Positions 54,097 through 63,997 are shown, counted from the stretch's first letter. The stretch is 64,000 nt of DNA from Flagellimonas nanhaiensis (GCF_003382275.1 NZ_QTJX01000001.1:1-64000); one strand, 5' to 3'. Made by a program: numbers and translations. The notes: a model not told the origin generated them from the letters alone.

Positions 54097-54864
54097 TCAA
54101 TTCCGTTCTTCTAGGTACATCTGTCGTACTTTTTTAAACAGTTCAGAGGAGTATACAAAATCGGTTACTGCCTTGTTGTCCGTTTTAAAGATTTCCTTGT
54201 TGGTGCCTTCCCACTCTTTATAACCATTTTTAAGAAAAATAATCTTTTCCCCTATTTCCATCACCGAATTCATGTCGTGGGTATTGATGACCGTGGTGAT
54301 GTTGTATTCTTGCGTGATTTCCTGGATAAGATTGTCAATCAAGATAGCTGTTTTGGGGTCCAGACCAGAATTAGGTTCATCACAAAACAAGTATTTAGGA
54401 TTCATTACAATGGCACGGGCAATGGCCACACGTTTTTTCATTCCTCCGGAAATCTCTGAAGGATACTTTTTATGGGCATCAATAAGATTGACGCGTTTCA
54501 GGACAAAATCCACACGATCTTGCATTTCGGACCTAGATTGTTTGGTGAACATGTCCAAGGGAAACATTACGTTTCCTTCAACGGTCATGGAATCAAAGAG
54601 CGCACTTCCCTGAAAGACCATTCCCATTTCCTGTCTTAAATCGCGACGTTCACTAATGGAAAGTTCAGAATAGTATTGCCCATTGTAACAGATTTGGCCC
54701 TCTTCGGGTTCAAAAAGACCTAAAAGACACTTCAAGAACACCGTTTTTCCAGAACCACTTTGTCCAATTACCAGATTGGTCTTTCCTTGCTCAAAGGTGG
54801 TGCTTATCCCCTTTAGTATATGCGAATCGCCAAACGATTTATGTAGATTTTCAACAATGATCAT
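54097..54864 (-). CDS. mlaF: ABC transporter ATP-binding protein, MlaF type
   Basis: This ATPase works with the MlaE-type permease in phospholipid or other lipid transport between membranes. From the ATG at 54864 it has 255 residues; upstream in-frame codons lie inside mlaE. Walker A is VIGQSGSGKTVFLKCLL near 37, the signature is ISGGMKKRVAIARAIVM near 140, Walker B is KYLFCDEPNSGLDPK and the switch His is in VINTHDMNSV. All are intact; the NSGLDP form is typical of MlaF. The ATGA overlap with mlaE indicates translational coupling. An MlaD-type substrate-binding gene is not in the window. Confidence 0.9.
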   Translation of the reverse strand: MIIVENLHKSFGDSHILKGISTTFEQGKTNLVIGQSGSGKTVFLKCLLGLFEPEEGQICYNGQYYSELSISERRDLRQEMGMVFQGSALFDSMTVEGNVMFPLDMFTKQSRSEMQDRVDFVLKRVNLIDAHKKYPSEISGGMKKRVAIARAIVMNPKYLFCDEPNSGLDPKTAILIDNLIQEITQEYNITTVINTHDMNSVMEIGEKIIFLKNGYKEWEGTNKEIFKTDNKAVTDFVYSSELFKKVRQMYLEERN

Positions 54865-55601
54865 CAGCCTAGTAGTAATTGTGTTAGGATATAGTTCAGA
54901 ATAATGATGACCACACTGGTCCACACAAAGGAAGTGGTGCTGGCCTTACCTACTTCCAAGGCGCCACCGCGCATATAAAAGCCATGATAGGAGGGCAGGG
55001 TGGCAATGACAAACGCAAAAACAAAGGTTTTTATGAATGCATAGGTAACATGGAAGCTGTCAAAATCCATCTGTAAACCTTTGATAAATTCTCCGCTGGG
55101 AGCATATCCACCAAAAACAGCAGCAATCCAACCTCCAAAAACACCAACAAACATGGCCACGGCCACGGCAAACGGATACATGAGCATCGCAATAATCTTT
55201 GGAAATACCAGATAGTTCAGCGAGTTGACACCCATTACTTCCAAGGCGTCAATCTGCTCTGTAACGCGCATGGTTCCAATACTCGAGGTGATATAGGACC
55301 CCACTTTTCCTGCCATAATGATGGAGGTAAAGGTTGGGGCAAATTCTAGGATTACCGATTGCCTGGTTGCAAAACCAATCAAACTTTTAGGTAAAAAGGG
55401 GCTATTGAGGTTTAAAGCAGTTTGGATAGTGACCACCCCTCCTATAAAAAAGGAAATAAATATGATGATACCCATGGAACCGAAAATCAACTCATCGATT
55501 TCCTTAAGAATCAGGGATCTCATGATTGGCCACTTGGTTGGTTTTTTAAATACTTCCCATACCATGATGAAGTACTTTCCAATCGCTTCAAGGTATTTCA
55601 T
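54864..55601 (-). CDS. mlaE: MlaE-family ABC transporter permease
   Basis: This inner-membrane permease of the MCE/Mla lipid transport family has 245 residues and five to six membrane segments. Family motifs include ATRQSVILEFAPTFTSIIMAGKVGSYITSSIGTMRVTEQIDALEVMGVNSLNYLVFPKI (about 80-140) and the C-terminal FYMRGGALEVGKASTTSFVWTSV near 205. It overlaps mlaF by a shared ATGA. A promoter is expected in the 116-base gap to pafA, which is divergent. Confidence 0.93.
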   Translation of the reverse strand: MKYLEAIGKYFIMVWEVFKKPTKWPIMRSLILKEIDELIFGSMGIIIFISFFIGGVVTIQTALNLNSPFLPKSLIGFATRQSVILEFAPTFTSIIMAGKVGSYITSSIGTMRVTEQIDALEVMGVNSLNYLVFPKIIAMLMYPFAVAVAMFVGVFGGWIAAVFGGYAPSGEFIKGLQMDFDSFHVTYAFIKTFVFAFVIATLPSYHGFYMRGGALEVGKASTTSFVWTSVVIIILNYILTQLLLG

Positions 55602-55717
55602 GTGCTAAAAATAGACTTGCGGTGATAAAAATAAGAATATTGTGGAGCATTTAACCTTCATTTAAATTTATAAAAGGGAGAAATGAATAGTTTTGCATCA
55701 CTAGATAAACTCCATCC

Positions 55718-57388
55718 ATGAAGTATACAAGACTTTTATTTGTGCTGATGTCAATTTGTATTTTGAACGTTGCCAACGCCCAACGAAAAAAGAAAAATAC
55801 CGAAGAAGTAAAACCTGTTGAAATTGTAGAGACACCCAAATTGGTTGTGGGAATTGTGGTTGATCAGATGCGTTATGATTACCTGACCCGTTTTTGGGGG
55901 CAATATGGAGAAGGAGGTTTTAAGCGTATGGTTGGAGAAGGATTCAATTGTAAGAACCATCATTTCAATTATGCGCCAACCAGTACTGGGCCCGGACACG
56001 CTTCGGTGTATACGGGAACTACGCCGGCCACCCACGGAATTATTGGCAATGATTGGTATGACAAATTTCAGGATGAAGAGGTTTATTGTGCTGCGGATGA
56101 CAGATATTCTTCGGTTGGGAGCTCTTCAGATGCTGGAAAAATGTCCCCTCATAGAATGCTCTCCACAACAATAACCGATCAGCTAAGATTGCATACCCAA
56201 AAAAGAGGAAAAGTAATTGCAGTTGCTTTAAAGGACAGGGGGGCGGTATTGCCTGGAGGACACATGGCCAATGCCGCATATTGGTTTGAAGGTGGCGAAA
56301 ACGGCAACTGGATTACCAGTTCATACTATATGGATACATTGCCGCAATGGGTAAACGATTTTAACGCTTCCGATGCAGTTGAGGTCTATAAAAAACCTTG
56401 GACCACATTGAAGCCTATAAACATCTATCTAGAAAGTGGCCAGGACAATAATAATTATGAAGGCAAGCTGGAGGGTGAAAACAATACAACATTTCCGCAT
56501 GACTTACCTGGACTATGGGAAGCTAACATGCAGTTTGATCTCTTAAGAAAAACTGCGTATGGAAACAGCATTACTGCTGATTTTGCCCTAGCAGCCTTGG
56601 AAGCCGAGAATTTAGGGATGGATGCTATAACTGACTTTCTAGCCATAAGTTTTTCCAGTACGGATTATGTGGGACACTTTTATGGTGTCAATTCAAAGGA
56701 AATTCAGGACACCTATATGCGATTGGACCAGGATTTGGCTCGAATCTTTAATACTTTGGATGAAAAAGTAGGTAAAGGACAGTATACCGTTTTTCTCACT
56801 GCTGATCATGGAGCTATTCATGTGCCGAGCTATTTAAAGGATGAAAAAATACCTGCTGGATACTTGGATATGGACAACATGCAGGAAAAATTCACGGAGT
56901 TTTTGAAGTACAAATACGGAACCACGGATGTGGTAAAGAGCATTTCTAACGGCCAGATTTTCTTAAATCATAAGATTTTGGCCAATTTGGATATTGATTT
57001 GGATGATGCACAAGAGGAAATGGCCATGGAACTGCTAAGTTACAATCAACTGGATAGGGTGTTCACTGGACATCAGATGTGGCAGAACGAATATCGCGAA
57101 GGAATTCCCTATATCTTACAGAATGGTTACAATCAAAAACGTTCTGGAGATATTTTGATGGTACCTAAGCCCGGATTCATTTCATATAAATTAACCGGGT
57201 CTACCCACGGTTCCCCAATGATTTATGACACCCATGTACCCTTGTTGTTTTTTGGAAAGGGCGTTAAACACGGAAGCACCGCCAATAGAACCGAAATCCC
57301 AGATATTGCCCCTACCATAGCAACCTTGTTGGGGACAGCATTTCCCAACGGAGCTACAGGAAGACCTATTGGAGAAGTGTTAGACTAA
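55718..57388 (+). CDS. PafA-like alkaline phosphatase
   Basis: This secreted, periplasmic metal-dependent phosphatase has 556 residues with a signal peptide (LLFVLMSICILNVANAQ). The nucleophile is Thr90 in APTSTGPGHASVYTG. N111 (IIGNDW) and the K172-x-R174 pair (LKDRGAVLPGG) correspond to the phosphate-binding Asn, Lys and Arg of PafA, so a monoesterase is more likely than a diesterase. Metal ligands include D49 (VVGIVVDQMRYD) and the SSTDYVGHFYG and TADHGAI motifs. The promoter region is shared with mlaE. Its stop overlaps the converging GT2 gene by 9 bases. It likely frees phosphate from organic phosphates. Confidence 0.9.
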   Translation: MKYTRLLFVLMSICILNVANAQRKKKNTEEVKPVEIVETPKLVVGIVVDQMRYDYLTRFWGQYGEGGFKRMVGEGFNCKNHHFNYAPTSTGPGHASVYTGTTPATHGIIGNDWYDKFQDEEVYCAADDRYSSVGSSSDAGKMSPHRMLSTTITDQLRLHTQKRGKVIAVALKDRGAVLPGGHMANAAYWFEGGENGNWITSSYYMDTLPQWVNDFNASDAVEVYKKPWTTLKPINIYLESGQDNNNYEGKLEGENNTTFPHDLPGLWEANMQFDLLRKTAYGNSITADFALAALEAENLGMDAITDFLAISFSSTDYVGHFYGVNSKEIQDTYMRLDQDLARIFNTLDEKVGKGQYTVFLTADHGAIHVPSYLKDEKIPAGYLDMDNMQEKFTEFLKYKYGTTDVVKSISNGQIFLNHKILANLDIDLDDAQEEMAMELLSYNQLDRVFTGHQMWQNEYREGIPYILQNGYNQKRSGDILMVPKPGFISYKLTGSTHGSPMIYDTHVPLLFFGKGVKHGSTANRTEIPDIAPTIATLLGTAFPNGATGRPIGEVLD

Positions 57389-58225
57389 TTTGGCTTTTAT
57401 TCCTTTCCATCTAAGTTTTCTTATAAAAACACCTTCTTCTTTGGAGACAAAACGCGGGGTGCTGGCTGCCATAGCTTTCAGATAGCCTACAAGCATGGAG
57501 AAGTACAAAAATGGATTTTTGGCTTGCCAGGACATTTTTAAGGCAGCTATTTTGGTAAGAGTAATTCCGTAACGCATTTTGTAAAGCGCTGCTCCTTTAG
57601 CTTGAAAATTTTTGGAGCTATAGCCATGCCCTGTTGGACGTAAATGCTTTACATGGAGTTCTGGAATGGTCGTTGTCTCAAAATCGTGATACTGCGCCAG
57701 AAGCACATCTACGGTATCCCAACCGACACCAGGTCGCAATCCGCCAATTTTGTTAAAGCAAGCCTTGTGGTACAACTTGATGGGACCACGAATATGGGAT
57801 TTGTCCGCAATGCTTTCATAGACCCGTTTATCCCCCTTTTTAATATAGAGAAGTCCGGAGCACATACCCAGTTTCCAATTGGCTTGAAATTGCTTCAATA
57901 CGGTTTCAAAATAGTTGGAGGGAAGAATGATGTCCGCATCAAATTTTCCTATGAGATCAAAAGAAGAAGCATAGGTCAACCCGAAGTTGAAGGTATCCAC
58001 TACCTTTTTACCCGGAATGTGTTCATCTGTTGATTTTCGCTGAACGGTTTTGATCCATTCAAATTTTTTGGTGTATTCGTTGGCAATGGCAAAGGTATCA
58101 TCGCTAGAATTGTCATCTACAATGATGACTTCGTCTGGAGTGTGGGTCTGCGCAACAAATGAGTCGAGACACTTCTTTAAAAAAGTAGCTTCATTGTGTG
58201 CGGGAATTATAATAGTGATCTGCAT
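57380..58225 (-). CDS. Glycosyltransferase family 2 protein
   Basis: This GT-A fold transferase has 281 residues, with IIIPAHNEATFLKKCLDSFVAQTH near the N-terminus, EVIIVDDNSSDDT near 35 and the DxD metal motif in GKFDADIILPSNYF near 95. The acceptor region has no multiple membrane helices, so the protein is cytoplasmic or peripheral. It is the last gene of a three-gene minus operon with a methyltransferase (3 bases upstream) and a KAS III. The acceptor may therefore be a lipid or small metabolite. No specific sugar can be named. Confidence 0.85.
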   Translation of the reverse strand: MQITIIIPAHNEATFLKKCLDSFVAQTHTPDEVIIVDDNSSDDTFAIANEYTKKFEWIKTVQRKSTDEHIPGKKVVDTFNFGLTYASSFDLIGKFDADIILPSNYFETVLKQFQANWKLGMCSGLLYIKKGDKRVYESIADKSHIRGPIKLYHKACFNKIGGLRPGVGWDTVDVLLAQYHDFETTTIPELHVKHLRPTGHGYSSKNFQAKGAALYKMRYGITLTKIAALKMSWQAKNPFLYFSMLVGYLKAMAASTPRFVSKEEGVFIRKLRWKGIKAKLV

Positions 58226-58228
58226 GGA

Positions 58229-58747
58229 CTATCGCTCTGCATACACAATATAATATCTTGGCGTAAAATATCGAAATAGAGGTCTAATTCCTATTTTTTT
58301 TGTGGGATTGCTCCATTTAGCTGAGTCTTTGATGGTCCATCCAGCTTTTTCCAGAAGCCAGTCAAATTGCCAATCCTCAAATTCATGGTAGTGTCTGTCC
58401 CAAGGGTCATTCTTACTTTTATAAGCAGAGGCAAACCAAAGTCGAAGGGGAATACTGGCCACTAACTTTTGAGCCTTGATTTCTTTAAGTACATTAAAGG
58501 GAGCTACAAGGTGTTCGAAAATTTCGAATGCGGTCACAACTTGGGCGTCAGATTGAGTTACAGTGGTAAAATCCACGTCCAAATCTTCCCCTGAGGTATT
58601 ATTAACCTCATAGCCCTTAGACTTCATGATATCGGAAAATGGATTTTCAACTCCTAGATCCAAAATGGATTCGGAAGTAGAGATATGTTTTTGTAAAAAC
58701 GCCAAAGTGTGTTTGTAGCGTTTATTCGGAAAGTTGTTTTCGTACAT
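58229..58747 (-). CDS. SAM-dependent methyltransferase-like protein, divergent
   Basis: The 172-residue protein has an apparent class I methyltransferase core, but motif I is atypical: ILDLGVENPFSDIM has a single Gly after DLG instead of a full GxGxG. Later strands look normal (VVTAFEIFEHLVAPFNVLKEI, KLVASIPLRLWF), and an aromatic/charged stretch DPWDRHYHEFEDWQFDWLLEKAGW follows, as in many small bacterial methyltransferases. It may be active with an altered SAM pocket, or not a methyltransferase at all. It starts at the base before the KAS III stop ends (no gap) and is followed by GT2 after 3 bases. Confidence 0.75.
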   Translation of the reverse strand: MYENNFPNKRYKHTLAFLQKHISTSESILDLGVENPFSDIMKSKGYEVNNTSGEDLDVDFTTVTQSDAQVVTAFEIFEHLVAPFNVLKEIKAQKLVASIPLRLWFASAYKSKNDPWDRHYHEFEDWQFDWLLEKAGWTIKDSAKWSNPTKKIGIRPLFRYFTPRYYIVYAER

Positions 58748-59806
58748 CTAGCATCTATATACAATGGCGTTGATGTTCATTCCTGCACCAACGCTTGCAA
58801 AGATAACAACATCTCCCTTTTTAACTTGATGTTGCGGAAGTTCTCCCTGAAGGACCAAATCATATAGGGTGGGTATGGTCGCCACCGAGCTATTCCCCAG
58901 CTTGTGTATGCTCATGGGCATAATGTCTTCGGGAACATCCTTTTTATAAAGTCTGTAGAACCTTTTAAGGATGGCCTCATCCATTTTTTCATTGGCCTGA
59001 TGGATGAATATTTTTTTTACTTCATCAATACTTACTCCACTTTCATCCAGACAGTCTGCCATGGCCTGAGGCACATGTGTACAGGCGAATTCATAAATTT
59101 TTCTACCATGCATTTTGATGTACCGGGTGTCCGGGCAGCCTTCATTGTTATAGGTTTTGTCAAAAAACAGGTAGTAGGCCTCCTCATTGGCATAGGTAAC
59201 AGAAGCATGACTCAAGATTTCGCCAGAACTGGCATTGGCTTCAATTATTGAAGCGCCAGCGCCATCAGAATAGATCATACTGTCTCGATCATGTGGGTCT
59301 ACAATTCTGGAAAGTGTTTCTCCCCCAATTACCAGACATTTTTTTGCCATCCCACTTTTTATGAAAGCACAGGCCTGAATTACCCCTTCAATCCAACCTG
59401 GGCAACCAAAAATAACATCGTAGGCTACACACTTTGGGTTTTTAATTTGAAGGAGGTGCTTTACTCGTGTTGCAAGGCTTGGTAAGGTATCACTTTGAAT
59501 CTTCCCTGGTGTTAAATCACCAAAATTATGGGCGAAGATGATATAATCCAGTTCCTCTTTGTTTATTCCTGCATCCTCTATAGCCCTCTGAGCGGCCAAG
59601 TAGCCAAGATCAGAGGTTTTGAGTTCTGATTCTGCATAGCGTCTTTCTGCTATACCCGTGATGGATTTGAACTTTTCAATGATAACGGCATTGTTGTTTC
59701 CGATGGAAGCACCATCAGTGGCCAAAAATTCATGCTGTAAAAAATCTTCATTTTTTGTGACGATGGCGGGAATATAACTTCCAGTGCCTGTAATACCGAT
59801 TTTCAT
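58748..59806 (-). CDS. 3-oxoacyl-ACP synthase III-like (KAS III) condensing enzyme
   Basis: This thiolase-fold condensing enzyme of 352 residues has the KAS III catalytic triad C135 (VIFGCPGWIE), H269 (FIHQANEKMD) and N305 (HKLGNSSVAT) all present. The N-terminal GTGSYIPAIVTKNEDF and the SDGAGASIIEA loop near 180 are typical. It could be a second FabH-like enzyme or a specialised starter unit/alkyl condensing enzyme; the operon partners (methyltransferase-like and GT2) favour a side pathway. It is first in the three-gene unit. Confidence 0.88.
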   Translation of the reverse strand: MKIGITGTGSYIPAIVTKNEDFLQHEFLATDGASIGNNNAVIIEKFKSITGIAERRYAESELKTSDLGYLAAQRAIEDAGINKEELDYIIFAHNFGDLTPGKIQSDTLPSLATRVKHLLQIKNPKCVAYDVIFGCPGWIEGVIQACAFIKSGMAKKCLVIGGETLSRIVDPHDRDSMIYSDGAGASIIEANASSGEILSHASVTYANEEAYYLFFDKTYNNEGCPDTRYIKMHGRKIYEFACTHVPQAMADCLDESGVSIDEVKKIFIHQANEKMDEAILKRFYRLYKKDVPEDIMPMSIHKLGNSSVATIPTLYDLVLQGELPQHQVKKGDVVIFASVGAGMNINAIVYRC

Positions 59807-59915
59807 GTGGAGGTTTTAATATATGAAAGATATGATCTAAAGTCTTTGTTGTTATGCACGCATAACAATCTATATGATGTCCAAGGTGATTTTCTAAGGG
59901 GTAAGAAAACAAAAT

Positions 59916-59943
59916 CCCCCTAGTTTCAAGATAAAATAGGGGG
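59916..59943 (-). terminator. Terminator of gcvP
   Basis: CCCCCTA (59916-59922) pairs with TAGGGGG (59937-59943). On the minus strand TTTTGTTTTC follows. It lies 28 bases after the gcvP stop. Confidence 0.75.
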
Positions 59944-59970
59944 TTCAGGCCAATAATCATGCTGGTTTTA

Positions 59971-62823
59971 CTATGCTTCCATGTAAGCTTCGATTGGGGT
60001 GCAGGTACATATTAAATTACGATCCCCAAACGCTTCATCTGTTCTTCTTACTGTGGGCCAAAATTTGTTTTCGGCGACATAGGACAATGGAAACGCGGCT
60101 TTTTGTCTTGAATATGGGAAATTCCATGAATCATTCGTGACCATTTCCAGGGTATGCGGTGCATTTTTCAATACGTTGTTGGAGTCTTCTGAACTGGTCT
60201 CATCAATTTCTGCTCGGATAGCAATCATTGCATCACAGAACCTGTCCAATTCAGCTAAGCTTTCACTTTCTGTGGGCTCAATCATCAAAGTTCCCGCAAC
60301 TGGGAAGGAAACGGTAGGGGCATGAAAACCATAGTCCATCAATCTTTTTGCAATGTCTACCACTTCAATACCATTGGTTTTAAAAGGTCTGCAGTCAACG
60401 ATCATTTCATGGGCAGCTCTTCCTCGTTCCCCGGTGTAAAGTACATCAAAACTTCCTTTGAGTCGGTCCTTGATATAGTTTGCATTGAGAATGGCCACTT
60501 TGGTCGAGTTGGTGAGTCCTTCGGCTCCCAACATTTTAATATATCCGTAGGATATGAGGCACACCAAAGAACTTCCCCAAGGAGCTGCGGAAATTGCTGT
60601 AATTGCTTTTTCGCCCCCAGTTTCAATAACTGGATTTGTGGGTAGAAAAGGCTTTAATTGTTCTGCAACACAAATAGGGCCTACTCCTGGTCCGCCACCG
60701 CCATGAGGTATGGCGAAAGTTTTATGCAAGTTGAGGTGGCATACATCAGCTCCAATGGTTGCCGGATTGGTTAGGCCTACCTGAGCATTCATATTGGCAC
60801 CATCCATATAGACCTGTCCTCCATGTTCGTGTATCAATTGGGTGATGTGGATAATGGATGATTCAAAAACCCCATGAGTTGAAGGATATGTGACCATTAA
60901 TGCGGCTAAATTGCTGGAATGCAACTCTACTTTCTCCTTAAGGTCGTCAACATCAATATTTCCGTTATCATCGGTTTTGGTAACGACCACCTTCATGCCT
61001 GCCATAACTGCAGAAGCAGGATTGGTACCGTGAGCAGAAGCGGGAATGATACAAATGTTCCGATGTCCTTCTCCACGGGATTCATGATAGGCTCTGATGG
61101 TCATTAAACCGGCATATTCTCCTTGAGCTCCCGAATTTGGTTGAAGGGAGGTGGCTGCAAACCCAGTAATCTCATTTAATTGCGACTCCAGCGATTTTAG
61201 CATGTCCTGATAACCTTCAACTTGGTCTAGAGGTACAAAAGGGTGAATGTTTCCCCAATTGGACCAGCTTAAGGGCAACATTTCCGAAGCGGCATTCAAT
61301 TTCATGGTGCAGCTTCCCAAAGAAATCATGGAATGGTTCAGGGCCAAGTCTTTGCGTTCCAATTTTTTGATATACCTCATCAACTCTGTTTCGGAGTGAT
61401 AGGAATTGAATACCTCATGCTCCAAAAACGGAGTTTTGCGTTGAGATGGACCCGAAATCACTTCATCAATTTCAGCAGCAAAGGAGATATCATTTTTGAT
61501 GTCAAGTGATTTCATGAAGCAATACATCAAAACTTTGACATCACTTTCAGAAACCGCTTCATTCAAGGATATCGATACAGTGTCAGCATCAACATAGTTG
61601 AGATTGATGCTGTTTTGTACTGCAATTTCCTTAAGTTTTTCCACATTTTTCACACGGACCAGAATTGTATCAAAGTACGAACTGTTCAATTGTTCCAGAC
61701 CGAGTCCTTCCAAACCTTTGGTCAGCATTCTGGTATGGGTATGAACCTTATTGGCAATGTATTTTAGTCCTTCAGGGCCATGGTAAACGGCATACATGCC
61801 AGCCATCACTGCCAACAATACCTGAGCTGTACAGATGTTAGAAGTGGCCTTATCTCTTTTAATATGTTGTTCCCGAGTTTGAAGCGCCATCCGCAAAGCT
61901 GGATTACCGTCGGTGTCCTTGGTGAGCCCTATAATTCTTCCGGGAATGTTTCTCTTGTAGTCATTTTTGGTGGCAAAAAAAGCAGCGTGAGGCCCACCAT
62001 ACCCTAAAGGTATTCCAAAGCGTTGGGTAGTACCGACCACCACATCCACTCCCCATTCACCAGGAGAAGTAAGTAGTGCAAGACTCAATATATCGGCAGC
62101 AACCGCCACCTTGATTTCATGGGTTTTGGCTGTTTTTACAAAATTGGCATAGTCATGAACTTGACCGTATTTTCCCGGATATTGCAGCATTGCACCATAA
62201 AATCCTTCTGAAAAATCGAATGTTTCATGGTTGCCTACAACAAGTTCAATGCCCAATGGTTCAGATCGGGTCTGTAATAAGCTTAAAGTCTGGGGAAGTA
62301 TTTCTTCGGAAACAAAAAACTTAACGGCACCTTCCTTTTTCTGCTGTCTTGATCTTATATCAAAAAGCATGGTCATGGCTTCGGCAGCTGCAGTACTCTC
62401 ATCCAACAGGGAGGCATTGGCAATTTCCATTCCGGTTAGGTCACTGACCATGGTTTGGAAATTTAATAGTGCCTCCAATCTTCCCTGCGCTATTTCAGCT
62501 TGATAGGGCGTATAGGCAGTATACCATCCGGGATTTTCAAGTATGTTACGCTTGATTACTGAAGGGGTCAAAGACTCGTGATAACCCAACCCAATATAAG
62601 TTTTGAATACTTTATTTTTCTTGGATAGTTCATGGACATGACTTAAAAACTCATGTTCACTTATCCCTTCGGGAAGGTTTAAGGGTTTCTTAAGTCTAAT
62701 ATCATCGGGAATGGTCTCGTGAATCAACTGGTCCATGGTGTCTGTCCCAATAGTCTCCAACATTTTGGGAAGATCTTTTTCCGTAATGCCTATATGTCTG
62801 GCGGCAAACATTTCTGTATTCAT
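59971..62823 (-). CDS. gcvP: Glycine dehydrogenase (decarboxylating), P protein
   Basis: This PLP enzyme of the glycine cleavage system decarboxylates glycine and passes the aminomethyl group to the lipoyl-H protein. From the ATG at 62823 it has 950 residues, the usual length for single-chain GcvP. The longer frame to 62949 adds a non-homologous N-terminus and was rejected. Conserved parts include [18 protein letters not shown] at the start, the duplicated P1/P2 halves, the PLP-lysine motif [21 protein letters not shown] near 700 and [32 protein letters not shown] near 845. gcvT and gcvH are not nearby. Confidence 0.96.
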   Translation of the reverse strand: MNTEMFAARHIGITEKDLPKMLETIGTDTMDQLIHETIPDDIRLKKPLNLPEGISEHEFLSHVHELSKKNKVFKTYIGLGYHESLTPSVIKRNILENPGWYTAYTPYQAEIAQGRLEALLNFQTMVSDLTGMEIANASLLDESTAAAEAMTMLFDIRSRQQKKEGAVKFFVSEEILPQTLSLLQTRSEPLGIELVVGNHETFDFSEGFYGAMLQYPGKYGQVHDYANFVKTAKTHEIKVAVAADILSLALLTSPGEWGVDVVVGTTQRFGIPLGYGGPHAAFFATKNDYKRNIPGRIIGLTKDTDGNPALRMALQTREQHIKRDKATSNICTAQVLLAVMAGMYAVYHGPEGLKYIANKVHTHTRMLTKGLEGLGLEQLNSSYFDTILVRVKNVEKLKEIAVQNSINLNYVDADTVSISLNEAVSESDVKVLMYCFMKSLDIKNDISFAAEIDEVISGPSQRKTPFLEHEVFNSYHSETELMRYIKKLERKDLALNHSMISLGSCTMKLNAASEMLPLSWSNWGNIHPFVPLDQVEGYQDMLKSLESQLNEITGFAATSLQPNSGAQGEYAGLMTIRAYHESRGEGHRNICIIPASAHGTNPASAVMAGMKVVVTKTDDNGNIDVDDLKEKVELHSSNLAALMVTYPSTHGVFESSIIHITQLIHEHGGQVYMDGANMNAQVGLTNPATIGADVCHLNLHKTFAIPHGGGGPGVGPICVAEQLKPFLPTNPVIETGGEKAITAISAAPWGSSLVCLISYGYIKMLGAEGLTNSTKVAILNANYIKDRLKGSFDVLYTGERGRAAHEMIVDCRPFKTNGIEVVDIAKRLMDYGFHAPTVSFPVAGTLMIEPTESESLAELDRFCDAMIAIRAEIDETSSEDSNNVLKNAPHTLEMVTNDSWNFPYSRQKAAFPLSYVAENKFWPTVRRTDEAFGDRNLICTCTPIEAYMEA

Positions 62824-62895
62824 GTTCAATCCAATAAAGTGCACAAAATTAGGGATTAATTCGACGAAAATAGGCAATTTTGAAAAGCTCTGGAC

Positions 62896-62924
62896 CAAAG
62901 TTGTTAACCAAAAATTAACCTTTG
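62896..62924. repeat. Hairpin/direct repeat between gcvP and the UbiA-like gene
   Basis: CAAAG-tt-GTTAA (62896-62907) pairs with TTAAC-CTTTG (62915-62924). The same bases contain TTAACC twice, 11 bases apart (62904 and 62915). Placed in a 125-base divergent promoter, this may be an operator; it has no glycine riboswitch features. Confidence 0.3.
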
Positions 62925-62948
62925 TAGTAGGCAATAGAATTTTGTTCA

Positions 62949-63770
62949 ATGAGGACGTTGAAATTCATTTTTGATTTTTATTTGGATGCCAGCATTCATG
63001 TTGCTTTGGCAGTAATTTCTCTTATGGGCTGTACTTTTTATTTCTTAAACATTTCCTGGAATCTTTCGTTGATGGGTTTTGTTTTTTTCAGTACTGTGGT
63101 ATGCTACAATTTTATCAAGTATGGGGTAGAGGCATACAAATACATTATTGTATCCAATTCGTACCATAAAGGGATTCAGGTATTCAGCTTTCTTTCATTT
63201 GGGCTTGCCATGTATTTTTTTGTTCAGTTGAACACTTCAATTTGGATTGCGGTAGTAGTATTGGGATTGTTATCCACCCTGTATGCAGTGCCATTACTAC
63301 CTGATGCTAAAAATTTAAGAAACCTTGCTGGTTTCAAAGTTTATATTGTGGCTTTAGTGTGGACGGGGTTTACGGTATTGCTTCCAGTTTTGGATGTTGA
63401 TTATTCCATTGGTTGGGATATTGGGGTGCTGATGGCGCAGCGTTTTATTTTGGTTTTGGTACTCTTGTTACCTTTTGAAATAAGGGATTTGAAATGGGAC
63501 GATCAAAACTTACGGACCTTGCCTCAGGTATTGGGAGTTAAAAAGACCATAGGTCTGGGCTTGGGTTTGACGATGCTATTCTTTACCCTAACTTTTTTAA
63601 AAGATGAAATTACCACTATGGAAATTTGGACGAGATTGGTTTTGGGTATTCTTTTGATTTCTGTCCTCTTGGTCAATCAAAAAAAACGTGGTGGGTATTT
63701 TGTTTCTTTTTGGGTTGAGGGTATTCCGATAATTTGGTTGGCAGTCCTACGGATGGCAAGTAACTTCTAG
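62949..63770 (+). CDS. UbiA prenyltransferase-like membrane protein
   Basis: The 273-residue protein has about eight membrane helices. The loop [28 protein letters not shown] near 175-200 matches the second Asp-rich loop and neighbouring region of UbiA-family prenyltransferases. The first motif, NDxxD, is not found where expected: the helix-2 region reads [15 protein letters not shown], without an Asp cluster. The protein may therefore be a divergent or catalytically altered UbiA relative. Its stop overlaps the converging zinc-finger gene by 4 bases. Confidence 0.75.
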   Translation: MRTLKFIFDFYLDASIHVALAVISLMGCTFYFLNISWNLSLMGFVFFSTVVCYNFIKYGVEAYKYIIVSNSYHKGIQVFSFLSFGLAMYFFVQLNTSIWIAVVVLGLLSTLYAVPLLPDAKNLRNLAGFKVYIVALVWTGFTVLLPVLDVDYSIGWDIGVLMAQRFILVLVLLLPFEIRDLKWDDQNLRTLPQVLGVKKTIGLGLGLTMLFFTLTFLKDEITTMEIWTRLVLGILLISVLLVNQKKRGGYFVSFWVEGIPIIWLAVLRMASNF

Positions 63771-63997
63771 ATTCTTTTCTCCAAATCTTTTTTCATAGCG
63801 TCCTTTTCGCTTTCTGACAACACGTTCAATTCTGCCCGATCACAAAGCGAGGTCAACGCTTGGTTGCGTTTGGTGAACTTAGCACAAGTTTTGCAATACA
63901 AGATGTGCATGCGCAATTTTAGGATCTCCCAAAAGCTCGCTTCCTTGTATTGTGATCTATTGCAAATATTTGATGCCTCCTCACATGAAATCTTCAT
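63767..63997 (-). CDS. Small zf-HC2 (anti-sigma-like) protein
   Basis: The 76-residue protein has Cys5 and Cys12 near its start and an H31-x3-C35-x2-C38 motif (HILYCKTCAKF), the layout of the putative zinc finger of ZAS anti-sigma factors, but no transmembrane helix. Short proteins of this kind in Flavobacteriia are sometimes labelled glycine dehydrogenase in databases because they lie near gcvP; nothing in the sequence supports that. A sigma factor gene might precede it beyond 64000. Confidence 0.75.
   Translation of the reverse strand: MKISCEEASNICNRSQYKEASFWEILKLRMHILYCKTCAKFTKRNQALTSLCDRAELNVLSESEKDAMKKDLEKRI

Noticed and set aside
59748-59960. A 70-residue minus-strand frame between gcvP and KAS III
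   Set aside because: It overlaps the KAS III start and the gcvP terminator hairpin, and the product is rich in His and Tyr without a domain.
62824-62948. Glycine riboswitch upstream of gcvP
   Set aside because: The leader is short and shows no tandem glycine-aptamer core; only a small hairpin and TTAACC repeats are present.
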